Shown here: positions 1 to 6,828 of the stretch, in pieces | How the letters are laid out: each line of letters opens with the position of its first letter | How positions within the stretch are numbered: position 1 is the stretch's first letter | Assembly: GCA_021790295.1 (NCBI GenBank) | Contig: JAJYIC010000080.1 | Coordinates: 1 to 9,249, forward strand | Direction of reading: 5' to 3' | Source: Pseudomonadota bacterium | GTDB lineage: Bacteria; Pseudomonadota; Alphaproteobacteria; ATCC43930; CGMCC-115725 | Length of the DNA stretch: 9,249 bases | Position numbers and translations under genes: made by a program | Notes under the pieces: generated by a model | The model's database searches: none | Told to the model about the DNA's origin: nothing | The model's input: the letters and a program-made list of their open reading frames with translations, nothing else

Positions 1-3000
1 AAGGCTCGCATTCCCTCCGGCGGCGGCGGTGTCGATCGAAAGCGTGCGCTCGGTTGCGAATCGGTGGAGATAGCGCGGGCCCCCCGCCTTTGGCCCGGTG
101 CCGGAAAGACCCTCGCCGCCGAACGGCTGCACCCCGACGACGGCGCCGATCATATTGCGGTTGACGTAGCTGTTGCCGGCCGGAAGGCGCTCGAGGATTT
201 GTCGCCGCAACGAATCGCTGCGGCTGTGGATGCCGAGGGTCAAGGCGTAACCCGTCGCCTTCAACCCCGCGAGAAGCGAATCGAGCCGATCCGGGCGCCA
301 GCGCAGGATGTGAAGGATCGGCCCGAAGACCTCTTTTTCGAGTTGCGAGGGATCCTCGATGAAAAAGGCTGAGGGCGCAAAAAAGCTTCCGTGTTCGCAT
401 CCCCCGGGAAGAGCGCAGCGATAGAAAAGCCGCCCTTCGCTCTCCATCCGCAAAGCGTGGCGTTCGAGTTCGGCGCGCGCTTCGGCCGTGATCACCGGGC
501 CAACATCGGTTGCGAGAAGGGCGGGATCGCCGATCGTCAGTTCGGCCATGGCGCCTTTGAGCATTGCCAGAAAGCGGTCGGCGATCGCGTCCTGGAGGCA
601 CAGGATGCGCAGCGCCGAGCAGCGTTGGCCGGCGCTGTCGAAAGCCGAAGAAAGAACATCGCCGACGAGCTGTTCGGGAAGAGCGGAAGAATCGACGATC
701 ATCGCGTTCTGCCCCCCGGTCTCGGCGATAAACGGGATGATCGGGCCGGGGCGCGCCGCCAGGGCGCGGTTGATCGCCCATGCGGTTGCGGTCGAACCGG
801 TAAATGCGACCCCGGCGAGTCTGGGGTCGGCGACGAGCGCCGCCCCGACGCTCTCGCCTTTTCCCGGCAAAAGGTGAAGGACATCGGCCGGAAGCCCGGC
901 GCCGAGAAGGAGGCGGACGGCGGCGGCGGCGGTCAGAGGGGTCTCTTCGGCGGGTTTGGCGAGGACAGCGTTGCCGGCCGCGAGCGCCGCCGCAATCTGG
1001 CCGGTAAAGATCGCGAGAGGGAAATTCCAGGGCGAGATCGCGGCAAAGACCCCGCGCCCATGAAGGGAGATCTCGTTTCTTTCGCCGGTCGGGCCGGGAA
1101 GCCGTTCGGGGGCTGCGAATTCGGCTCGCGCCCGCAAGGCGTAATAGCGCAAGGCGTCGACCGCTTCGCGCAATTCGGCCTGCGCCGCCGGTATCGTGCG
1201 CCCGCCTTCGCGCACGACAAGGGCCAAAAGCTCGCTCGCGTGGCTTTCATAAAGTTCGGCCGCGCGTTCGAGGATCTCCGCGCGCTCTCCCGCAAAAGTC
1301 GCATCCCAATCGCGCGCGCGCTTTTGGGCGCTGGCGAAGGCGCTGTCGATGTCCTCGGCTTCGGCCGGGGCGACGGCGCCGATCGCGCGCCGGCGATCGG
1401 CGGGGTCGAAAACCGCCGCTTCGGCGCTCCTCGTTTCGCGGCCGGAGACGATAGGGGCGGCGCGCCAAGGCTCTCCGAGCGCCTTTTCGAGCCCCTCCCT
1501 GAGGGCGGCGAGTGCCGAAGGGTCATCAAAATCGAGCCCCGCCGAATTGCGGCGCGGAGCATAAAGATCGCGCGGCAAAGGGATGAGGGGATGGGACTTC
1601 GGGGAAAGACGGGCGAGCTTGGCGATCGGATCGGCGACGATCTCTTCGACGGGCGCCTTTGCGTCGAGGAGCCGGTTGACAAAGGAGGTGTTGGCACCGT
1701 TTTCGAGAAGCCGGCGCACGAGATAGGGGAGAAGATCCTCCTGGCTTCCGACCGGCGCATAAATGCGGCAGGGGACCCCGCCCGCCGCCTCGTAAAGAGC
1801 CTCGCCCATGCCGAAAAGGCGCTCGAATTCGAAATCCCGGCGCGCACCGCAAAGCGCGCGCACCGCGGCGAAGGTGTGCGCGTTATGGGTGGCAAACTGC
1901 GGCGCGAACAGCGGCCCCGCGGCCAAAAGCCTTTTGGCGCAGGCGAGATAGGAAACATCGCTCGCGGCTTTGCGCGTATAGACCGGATAGCCGGAAAGCC
2001 CACGCACCTGGGTTCTTTTGATTTCGCTGTCCCAATAGGCGCCTTTGACGAGGCGAACCAAAAGGCGTCGTTTTCCCCTTTGGGCAAGATCGGCAAGCCA
2101 GTCGATCAGCGGCAAGGCGCATTTCTGATAGGCCTGGACGGCAAGCCCCAGCCCGTCCCAGCCGGAAAGCTCGGGGGCAAGCGCGAGAGGCTCGAAACAA
2201 TCGAGCGCGAGTTCGAGGCTGTCGGCCTCTTCGGCGTCGATAACAAAGGAAATTCGGGCCTCTCTGGCGGCGCGCGCGAGGGCGAAAAGGCGCTCTCCCG
2301 CCTCGGCGAGGACGCGCTCTCTTTGCGCCGTTTCGAAACGCGGGTGAAGGGCGGAAAGCTTGACCGAGATCCCGGGCGCCGCGGCCCCCTTTCCCGCGGA
2401 CGCCTTGCCGATGGCGGCGATCGCGTGTTCGTAGGAAGCGGCATGGCGCAAGGCGTCCGCTTTTGTCCGCGCGACCTCTCCCAGCATGTCGAAAGAATGG
2501 CGCGAGTTTTCGGCCGCGGCTGCGCGTTCGAGCGCTTCCTCGATGGTGCGGCCGATGACGAATTGGGCGCCGAGGATGCGCATCGCCGCGGCCAACGCCT
2601 GGCGCAAAAAGGGCTCTCCCGAACGCCGGGCGAAGCGGCGCAAAAGAGCCCGCCAATCCTCCTCTTTCGGCGGCGCGCGCAAAAGCCGCCCGGTCAGCAT
2701 CAACGCCCAGGTCGAGGCGTTGACGAAAAGGGATGGCGAACGGCCGAGATGCTTTTCCCAGTCGGCCGCGGCGATCTTGTCGCGGATCAACCGGTCGAGG
2801 GTTAAAGCGTCGGGTATGCGCAGGAAGGCTTCGGCAAGGCACAAAAGCGCAACCCCCTCTTCGCTCGAAAGCGCATATTCGGCAAGAAAGCCGTCGATCC
2901 CGCCTTTGCCCGCCCTTTTGCGGCGGACGGCGAGGACAAGCTCTCGCGCCTCTGCGCCGATTCGATCGCGAAGCTCGGGAGATATTTCGGCGGCGGCGAG

Positions 3001-3102
3001 GATGCGGGCGACGGCCTCCTCCTCCTCCAACCGGCGGCTTTCGCGGATCGCCTTGCGCAAGGGCGGGACGGGCGGCGGCGGCGCGGCGAAAACGAGGTCC
3101 AT
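1..3102 (-). CDS. putA: Bifunctional proline dehydrogenase / L-glutamate gamma-semialdehyde dehydrogenase PutA, C-terminus cut by window edge
   Basis: Oxidises proline to glutamate in two steps: FAD-dependent proline dehydrogenase, then NAD-dependent P5C/glutamate semialdehyde dehydrogenase. I translated the frame from start to edge and found 1034 uninterrupted codons. The proline dehydrogenase half shows HSFDMLGE (202-209), ISVKLSALHP (245-254, substrate Lys248), DAEEAD (289-294), RLVKGAYWDSEIKR (350-363), Tyr448 and the carboxylate-binding RRLLENGANTSF (Arg463/464). The aldehyde dehydrogenase half shows SPWNFP (690-695), Glu794 before TGGQN, catalytic Cys828 in GQRCSALR, EVFGP (924-928) and GGEGLSGTGPK (995-1005). 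It ends in AAGGNASL, so only a few residues lie outside the window. The start is firm: an in-frame TGA lies at 3115-3117 and ATG 3102 follows a good Shine-Dalgarno. The protein begins directly with the helical arm/PRODH region and lacks the N-terminal ribbon-helix-helix of E. coli PutA, so it is the short catalytic-only type (like the roughly 1000-residue Bradyrhizobium enzyme) and should not be its own repressor. Confidence 0.97.
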   Translation of the reverse strand, partial: MDLVFAAPPPPVPPLRKAIRESRRLEEEEAVARILAAAEISPELRDRIGAEARELVLAVRRKRAGKGGIDGFLAEYALSSEEGVALLCLAEAFLRIPDALTLDRLIRDKIAAADWEKHLGRSPSLFVNASTWALMLTGRLLRAPPKEEDWRALLRRFARRSGEPFLRQALAAAMRILGAQFVIGRTIEEALERAAAAENSRHSFDMLGEVARTKADALRHAASYEHAIAAIGKASAGKGAAAPGISVKLSALHPRFETAQRERVLAEAGERLFALARAAREARISFVIDAEEADSLELALDCFEPLALAPELSGWDGLGLAVQAYQKCALPLIDWLADLAQRGKRRLLVRLVKGAYWDSEIKRTQVRGLSGYPVYTRKAASDVSYLACAKRLLAAGPLFAPQFATHNAHTFAAVRALCGARRDFEFERLFGMGEALYEAAGGVPCRIYAPVGSQEDLLPYLVRRLLENGANTSFVNRLLDAKAPVEEIVADPIAKLARLSPKSHPLIPLPRDLYAPRRNSAGLDFDDPSALAALREGLEKALGEPWRAAPIVSGRETRSAEAAVFDPADRRRAIGAVAPAEAEDIDSAFASAQKRARDWDATFAGERAEILERAAELYESHASELLALVVREGGRTIPAAQAELREAVDALRYYALRARAEFAAPERLPGPTGERNEISLHGRGVFAAISPWNFPLAIFTGQIAAALAAGNAVLAKPAEETPLTAAAAVRLLLGAGLPADVLHLLPGKGESVGAALVADPRLAGVAFTGSTATAWAINRALAARPGPIIPFIAETGGQNAMIVDSSALPEQLVGDVLSSAFDSAGQRCSALRILCLQDAIADRFLAMLKGAMAELTIGDPALLATDVGPVITAEARAELERHALRMESEGRLFYRCALPGGCEHGSFFAPSAFFIEDPSQLEKEVFGPILHILRWRPDRLDSLLAGLKATGYALTLGIHSRSDSLRRQILERLPAGNSYVNRNMIGAVVGVQPFGGEGLSGTGPKAGGPRYLHRFATERTLSIDTAAAGGNASL

Positions 3103-3199
3103 CTCCCTCTCCCTTCAAGGCGCCTTTGCCTCTCAGAGATGGGGGGCGCTCGGCCTCTCGCACAGCGCGGGCGAGCTCAGCCGCGGGGCGAGGCCGCGC
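3103..3199 (-). promoter_or_regulatory. 97-base spacer between the J-domain gene and putA: weak hairpin and palindrome
   Basis: Besides the putA ribosome-binding site, this spacer holds a perfect 10-base palindrome, AAGGCGCCTT (3117-3126). It also holds a nested inverted repeat just after the J-domain stop: outer arms 3151-3157 and 3190-3196, inner arms 3166-3170 and 3181-3185. The repeat could act as a GC-rich terminator, but no T-tract follows it. I see no convincing -35/-10 pair. The spacing suggests that putA may have its own promoter, and the palindrome could be an operator or chance in GC-rich DNA. Confidence 0.25.
3109..3115 (-). promoter_or_regulatory. Ribosome-binding site of putA
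   Basis: On the minus strand the bases read AAGGGAG, six bases before the ATG at 3102. A second purine run (AGGGAG) fills the spacer. Together with the in-frame TGA at 3115-3117, which overlaps this site, it fixes the putA start. Confidence 0.75.
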
Positions 3200-3892
3200 C
3201 TATTTCTCGCGCAAGAGCACGTCGCGGGCGCGGTTGATCTTGGTTGCGAGATAATCCGAGCCGCCAAGATCGGGATGGACCATCTTCATCAGGCGGCGGT
3301 GGGCTTCGCGGATCTCTTCGGCGGTGGCTGCGGGCTTGAGGCCCAAAACCTCGCACGCCTCTTCGCGGCTCATCTCGGCGCCAGGCGCGGCGCGCGCCCC
3401 TGCGCCGCCGGCAAAAGCCTCGCGCCAGGAAGGGTGAAGGCGGTCGAGATAGGCTTCGAGAAGGCGCGCACCCTGTTCGTCGCCGGCGCGGCATTCGCGC
3501 AAAAGCGCGAGAAGCTCGCCCTTTTCGAGCTCCTCTAAACGCATCCCCGCATAGCGGCCGGAGAGAACGGTTCCGCTCATCTCGCCGCTGTCGTGATCGA
3601 GGCTCATGCGCAGGAAAGCGGTCGAAACCGTCGACACCCGCGAGCCCCCGGGCATACGCCAACGATCGAGGATCCCGCGCAGGCGCGCGAGAAGAGGCAT
3701 CGCCATCGCCAAGGGAAAAAGGAGAACCGCGGCCCAACCCGAAAAGAAAAGGGCCGCCAGCGCGATACCGGCGATCCCGATCCCGGTCCATTTGAGGCCG
3801 CGCGCGAGCCGGCCCGGGTCGGCGTTGACAAAAAGATAGACGAGAAGAAGGACGCCGCAGAGAAGGAAAAAGCCGCCGATGAGAAACGGCAT
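3200..3892 (-). CDS. Membrane-anchored J-domain (DnaJ-like) protein, Tim14/Pam18-like C-terminus
   Basis: This is a 230-residue protein. The N-terminus has two hydrophobic stretches, about residues 3-22 and 37-68, which probably form a membrane anchor or hairpin. A charged middle part follows (70-165), then a C-terminal J domain at about 174-230. The J domain keeps the HPD tripeptide (206-208) needed to stimulate Hsp70 ATPase, and after it reads LGGSDYLATKINRARD (209-224). That resembles the HPD.GGS.Y.A.KIN.A.D pattern of mitochondrial Tim14/Pam18 (DNAJC19) more than classical DnaJ, and there is no G/F or zinc region. Its role is inferred: recruiting DnaK to a membrane site for an unknown client. 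The ATG at 3892 lies 12 bases after the stop of the VWA gene and has no clear Shine-Dalgarno, so translational coupling is likely. An in-frame TGA at 3905-3907 rules out a start further upstream. Confidence 0.88.
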   Translation of the reverse strand: MPFLIGGFFLLCGVLLLVYLFVNADPGRLARGLKWTGIGIAGIALAALFFSGWAAVLLFPLAMAMPLLARLRGILDRWRMPGGSRVSTVSTAFLRMSLDHDSGEMSGTVLSGRYAGMRLEELEKGELLALLRECRAGDEQGARLLEAYLDRLHPSWREAFAGGAGARAAPGAEMSREEACEVLGLKPAATAEEIREAHRRLMKMVHPDLGGSDYLATKINRARDVLLREK

Positions 3893-3904
3893 CGCGAAGA
3901 GCGC

Positions 3905-4624
3905 TCAGCCGCGCAATTGCCGGGCAAGCAAAAGCACCTCGCCGCCTTTCGCTTCGCCATAAGCGGCAAGAGCGCGGTAGCCCCCGGCGGCATAAACCGC
4001 AATCGCCGCGAGAAGCTCTTTGAGGCGCCCGGCGCTGGCGAGATCGAAGGAAAGATAGGCGCCTTGAGAAAGCCGCGCCATCTCCTTGAAGGCGCGCGCG
4101 GCCACAGGATCGCGCCCTTCGTGAAAGAGAAAGATCGGCACCCCCAAAAGCGCGAGTTCGCCCGAAAGACGGCACAGGCGATCGACATTTTCCTCCATCG
4201 CGTCGCCGACAAAGACGAGCCCCTGAACGCTTTTCTTGCGGGTTTCGTTCAAAGCGTGAAGAAGGACGCGCTCGATCTGGGTTTCGCCGCCAACGCAAAA
4301 GACGGCGCGCATCGCCCGGTTGAGTTCTCCCGCCGTCGTCATCCAGCGGCTCGCTTTGCATTCGCCGAAACCGCGATAAAAGACGAGCTGGATTTCGAGC
4401 CCGCCTAAAGACGCGGTCGCCGCGAACATCTCCCCTTGGATGCGGCAGGCGTGGTCCCAGGTGGGTTCGCGGCTGGCGGTGGCGTCGAGCGCAAAGATGA
4501 GGCGCCCGCGCCCCTCTTGCGGCCGCGCCGCGGGCGCCCGCTTCAGCTTTTCGAGAAAGGCGTCGATCTTGCCGCTTTCGGCCGCAGGCGTTTCTACCGG
4601 CAGCCGTTTTTCATCCTCGCCCAT
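3905..4624 (-). CDS. VWA domain-containing protein of unknown function
   Basis: This 239-residue protein has no signal peptide or membrane segment and is presumably cytoplasmic. A charged N-terminal tail (1-40) leads into a von Willebrand A fold. RLIFALDATAS (41-51) carries the first MIDAS element, with Thr and Ser in a DxTxS form (Asp47, Thr49, Ser51). GGET (112-115) supplies the likely MIDAS threonine, and VFVGDAMEE (138-145 region, Asp141) the distal acidic residue. The metal site therefore looks intact. VWA proteins of this kind usually mediate metal-dependent protein contacts, and in some families they help mature metalloenzymes together with an AAA+ ATPase, but no such ATPase is visible here. 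The gene lies 18 bases after the molybdoenzyme stop and 12 bases before the J-domain start, which suggests co-expression. The specific function is not known to me. Confidence 0.85.
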   Translation of the reverse strand: MGEDEKRLPVETPAAESGKIDAFLEKLKRAPAARPQEGRGRLIFALDATASREPTWDHACRIQGEMFAATASLGGLEIQLVFYRGFGECKASRWMTTAGELNRAMRAVFCVGGETQIERVLLHALNETRKKSVQGLVFVGDAMEENVDRLCRLSGELALLGVPIFLFHEGRDPVAARAFKEMARLSQGAYLSFDLASAGRLKELLAAIAVYAAGGYRALAAYGEAKGGEVLLLARQLRG

Positions 4625-4642
4625 CGCTGCGGCCCCAAGGCG

Positions 4643-6703
4643 TCATGGCGCCGACAACCATACGGCCGTGTCGTGAAAGACGGCGCCGCCGAAAGGCGGT
4701 CCCGCATCGGCGCTCGTCAACAGATTGATCCCGATTCCTTCGGCGAAGGCGCGGTTCGGCCACAAGCCTTCGACGACCACAACCCTCTTCTGCAAGCCCT
4801 CGAAAGCGCGTGCATGGACGAGGACGCTGCCGCGCCTGTTGCCGATGCGCAATTTTTCGCCGTCGGCGATCGCCAGTTGGCGCAAAACCTCGGGATGGAT
4901 GCGCGCGGTCGGCCGGCCTTCGCGGGCAACGCTCGATGGGGTTTCGTTAAAGGTCGTATTGAGAAAGGAGCGCGAAGGCGCGGGGACGAGACGGAAAGGA
5001 TGCTCGGCATCGCCCTCGTCGATGATGTCGGCGTGGTCGGGGAAAGGCGAGAGGGAGCGGTGGTCGGGACCCTGCCGGGCCCAGTCGGCGCGAAACTGGA
5101 ACCGGCCGTCCGGCTGCGGGAAACCGTCGAGGAAATGCATGGTTTCGAAAGGGGGATGGCCGTCGATCCAGCGCTCCCGTGACAGGGTTTCGGCGTCGCC
5201 GAGACAGCTTGCGCGCAAGGTCCAATCGATGATCTCGATGGCGCTCATGTCGAAACCGCGGTGACGGGCGCCGAGGCGGTGCGCGAGGGCGCTCTGGACT
5301 TCGTGGTTCGAACGGGCCTCGCCGTAAGGCGGGACGACGGCGCGGGCGATCTGCAAAAAGTGGTGGGCGCCTGCGGTATAGATGTCGTCATGTTCGAGAA
5401 ACGTCGTCGCCGGCAAGACGATGTCGGCCATCGCCGCGGTCTCGGTCATAAACTGCTCGTGAACGCAGACGAAAAGATCCTCGCGCCGGAAACCTTCGTG
5501 GACGAGGCGCGAATCGGGCGCGACGACCATCGGGTTGGTGTTCTCGATAAAAAGCGCCTTGACCGGAGGGCCTTTGCCGAGATCGCGGGCCTCGCCGCAA
5601 AGAACCGGGCCGATGCGCGACTGATCGAGGATGCGCACGCTGGGATCGAGAACATCGAGCCCTTCGATGAGGCTGCGGTCGAGAGCGAAAAGGCCGTGGT
5701 TCGACTGGAAAGCGCCGCCTCCCTCTTGCGCCCAGGCGCCGCTGACGGCGGGAAGGCAGCTGACGGCAAAGATCTGCATGGCGCCGTTGCGCGAGCGCGA
5801 AAAGCCGTAGCCGAGGCGGATGAAGCTGCGTTTCGTTTGTCCATAAAGGCGGGCGAAAGAGAGGATCTCCTCTTCCGAAAGGCCGGTGATGCGCGCGGCC
5901 CAGGCGGGGTTGCGGGTTTCGAGATGGGCTTCGAGGCCTTCGCCATCCTTGGTATAACGCGCCATATAGGCGCGATCCGCGTACCCCTCCTTGAAGAGGA
6001 CATGCATGACGGCGCAGGCGAGCGCGCCGTCGGTTCCCGGCGAAAGGGCAAGATGGCGGTCCGCGATCTCGGCCGTCGGCGTCAGGTAGGGATCGACGAC
6101 GACGAGTTTTGCGCCGCGCTTGCGCCGCGCTTCGGTGATGTGGGTGAGAAGGTTGACCTCGGTCGAGACCGGGTTTCCGCCCCAGCAGACGACGAGATCC
6201 GACAACGCGATCTCGCGCCCGTCGACCCCGCGCTTTTGCCCCACGCCCGCAAGCCAGCCGGCGTCGGCGAGGGAGACGCAGATGGTCTTTTTCTGGCGCG
6301 AATATCTCATCGCATGGCGCAGGCGTTCGATCCCGTCGCGCTGTACGAGCCCCATCGTCCCCGAGTAAAAATAGGGCCACACGCTCTCGCTGCCAAAGCT
6401 TTGCGCAGCTCGGCCGAGGCGCTCCGCGACTTCGTCGAGAGCCTCTTCCCACGAGATGGGGCGGAACGCTTCCCGTCCCACCCCTTTTGCACCGACGCGG
6501 CGCAAAGGCTCGGAAAGCCTTTGCGGATGATGTTGCCGTTCGGCGTAACGGGCAACCTTGGCGCACACCGTCCCCTTCGTATAGGATTGTCCGCCGGCGC
6601 CGCGGATGCGGCCTATGCGCTTGCCGTCGATGCGTTCGACCTCGAGGGCGCAAGCGCTCGGGCAATCGTGGGGGCAGGTGCTGGGGAGGATTTCGAGCGA
6701 CAC
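4643..6703 (-). CDS. Molybdopterin-dependent oxidoreductase with [4Fe-4S] cluster (MopB / COG0243 type), substrate unknown
   Basis: This 686-residue catalytic subunit belongs to the DMSO reductase superfamily. The N-terminal Fe4S4 domain has CPHDCPSAC (Cys10, 14, 18) plus Cys47 in GTVCAK. The molybdopterin domain follows (about 65-440) with WGGNP (174-178), VVVDP (201-205), LSPGTDGALA (220-229), ENTNP (387-391) and DIVLPATTFLEHDD (427-440). The C-terminal dinucleotide-binding domain spans about 568-686 (NETPSS, RIHPEVL, GLWPN). The metal-ligand loop is probably TICVSLADAGW (140-150), with Cys142 or Ser144 as candidate ligand. There is no Tat or Sec signal, so it is probably cytoplasmic, and no electron-transfer or chaperone subunit is adjacent. 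I prefer the GTG start at 6703 because its Shine-Dalgarno sits 6 bases away; an in-frame TTG at 6706 would be only 3 bases from it. A formate dehydrogenase-like, BisC-like or acetylene hydratase-like activity cannot be told apart from sequence alone. Confidence 0.92.
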   Translation of the reverse strand: MSLEILPSTCPHDCPSACALEVERIDGKRIGRIRGAGGQSYTKGTVCAKVARYAERQHHPQRLSEPLRRVGAKGVGREAFRPISWEEALDEVAERLGRAAQSFGSESVWPYFYSGTMGLVQRDGIERLRHAMRYSRQKKTICVSLADAGWLAGVGQKRGVDGREIALSDLVVCWGGNPVSTEVNLLTHITEARRKRGAKLVVVDPYLTPTAEIADRHLALSPGTDGALACAVMHVLFKEGYADRAYMARYTKDGEGLEAHLETRNPAWAARITGLSEEEILSFARLYGQTKRSFIRLGYGFSRSRNGAMQIFAVSCLPAVSGAWAQEGGGAFQSNHGLFALDRSLIEGLDVLDPSVRILDQSRIGPVLCGEARDLGKGPPVKALFIENTNPMVVAPDSRLVHEGFRREDLFVCVHEQFMTETAAMADIVLPATTFLEHDDIYTAGAHHFLQIARAVVPPYGEARSNHEVQSALAHRLGARHRGFDMSAIEIIDWTLRASCLGDAETLSRERWIDGHPPFETMHFLDGFPQPDGRFQFRADWARQGPDHRSLSPFPDHADIIDEGDAEHPFRLVPAPSRSFLNTTFNETPSSVAREGRPTARIHPEVLRQLAIADGEKLRIGNRRGSVLVHARAFEGLQKRVVVVEGLWPNRAFAEGIGINLLTSADAGPPFGGAVFHDTAVWLSAP

Positions 6704-6709
6704 CAAAAA

Positions 6710-6716
6710 CTCCCTC
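6710..6716 (-). promoter_or_regulatory. Ribosome-binding site deciding the GTG start of the molybdoenzyme
   Basis: The minus strand reads GAGGGAG, then six bases, then GTG at 6703-6701. The preceding TTG codon (6706-6704) would leave only three bases of spacing, so the GTG is the better start. Confidence 0.65.
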
Positions 6717-6818
6717 TTCGGAAAACCGACAAAAGATATAAGGAAAGGGGCGCCGGGTCGAGAAGAGGGCGGACGGATCGGCGCGGCGGCGCCGCAAAAA
6801 GGGGCGGGGATCGTCTCT

Positions 6819-6824
6819 GGAGGG
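6819..6824 (+). promoter_or_regulatory. Ribosome-binding site of the acyl-CoA dehydrogenase
   Basis: GGAGGG lies four bases before ATG 6829, a near-perfect Shine-Dalgarno that supports this start. Confidence 0.75.
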
Positions 6825-6828
6825 TCAC

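Larger units (their letters stand above)
6704..6828. promoter_or_regulatory. Divergent intergenic region, probable promoters for both strands
   Basis: These 125 bases separate the divergently transcribed molybdoenzyme and acyl-CoA dehydrogenase genes, so at least one promoter in each direction is expected here. An AT-rich patch at 6731-6743 (AAAAGATATAAGG) stands out from the GC-rich surroundings and could supply a -10 element on either strand, for example TATATC on the minus strand. I see no strong -35. GCGCCG (6750-6755) and CGGCGC (6779-6784) form an inverted repeat, and GCGGCGCCGC (6786-6795) is a perfect palindrome followed by AAAAA. Either could be an operator, but such strings are common in GC-rich DNA. 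Confidence 0.4.

Noticed and set aside
391..2805. An 804-codon open frame on the plus strand
   Set aside because: It lies exactly antisense to putA, whose motifs are intact throughout. The translation is rich in Arg, Gly and Ala with no recognisable domain, which is a typical shadow in GC-rich DNA.
1..3102. A possible frameshift or internal stop in putA
   Set aside because: Reading every codon of the minus frame gave an unbroken product with both active sites in order.
3151..3196. A rho-independent terminator after the J-domain gene
   Set aside because: The stem is short, the loop is long and no T-run follows. I kept it only as a weak note in the spacer entry.
6704..6706. TTG as the start of the molybdoenzyme
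   Set aside because: It is only three bases from the Shine-Dalgarno, whereas the next codon, GTG, has optimal spacing. The difference is a single residue.
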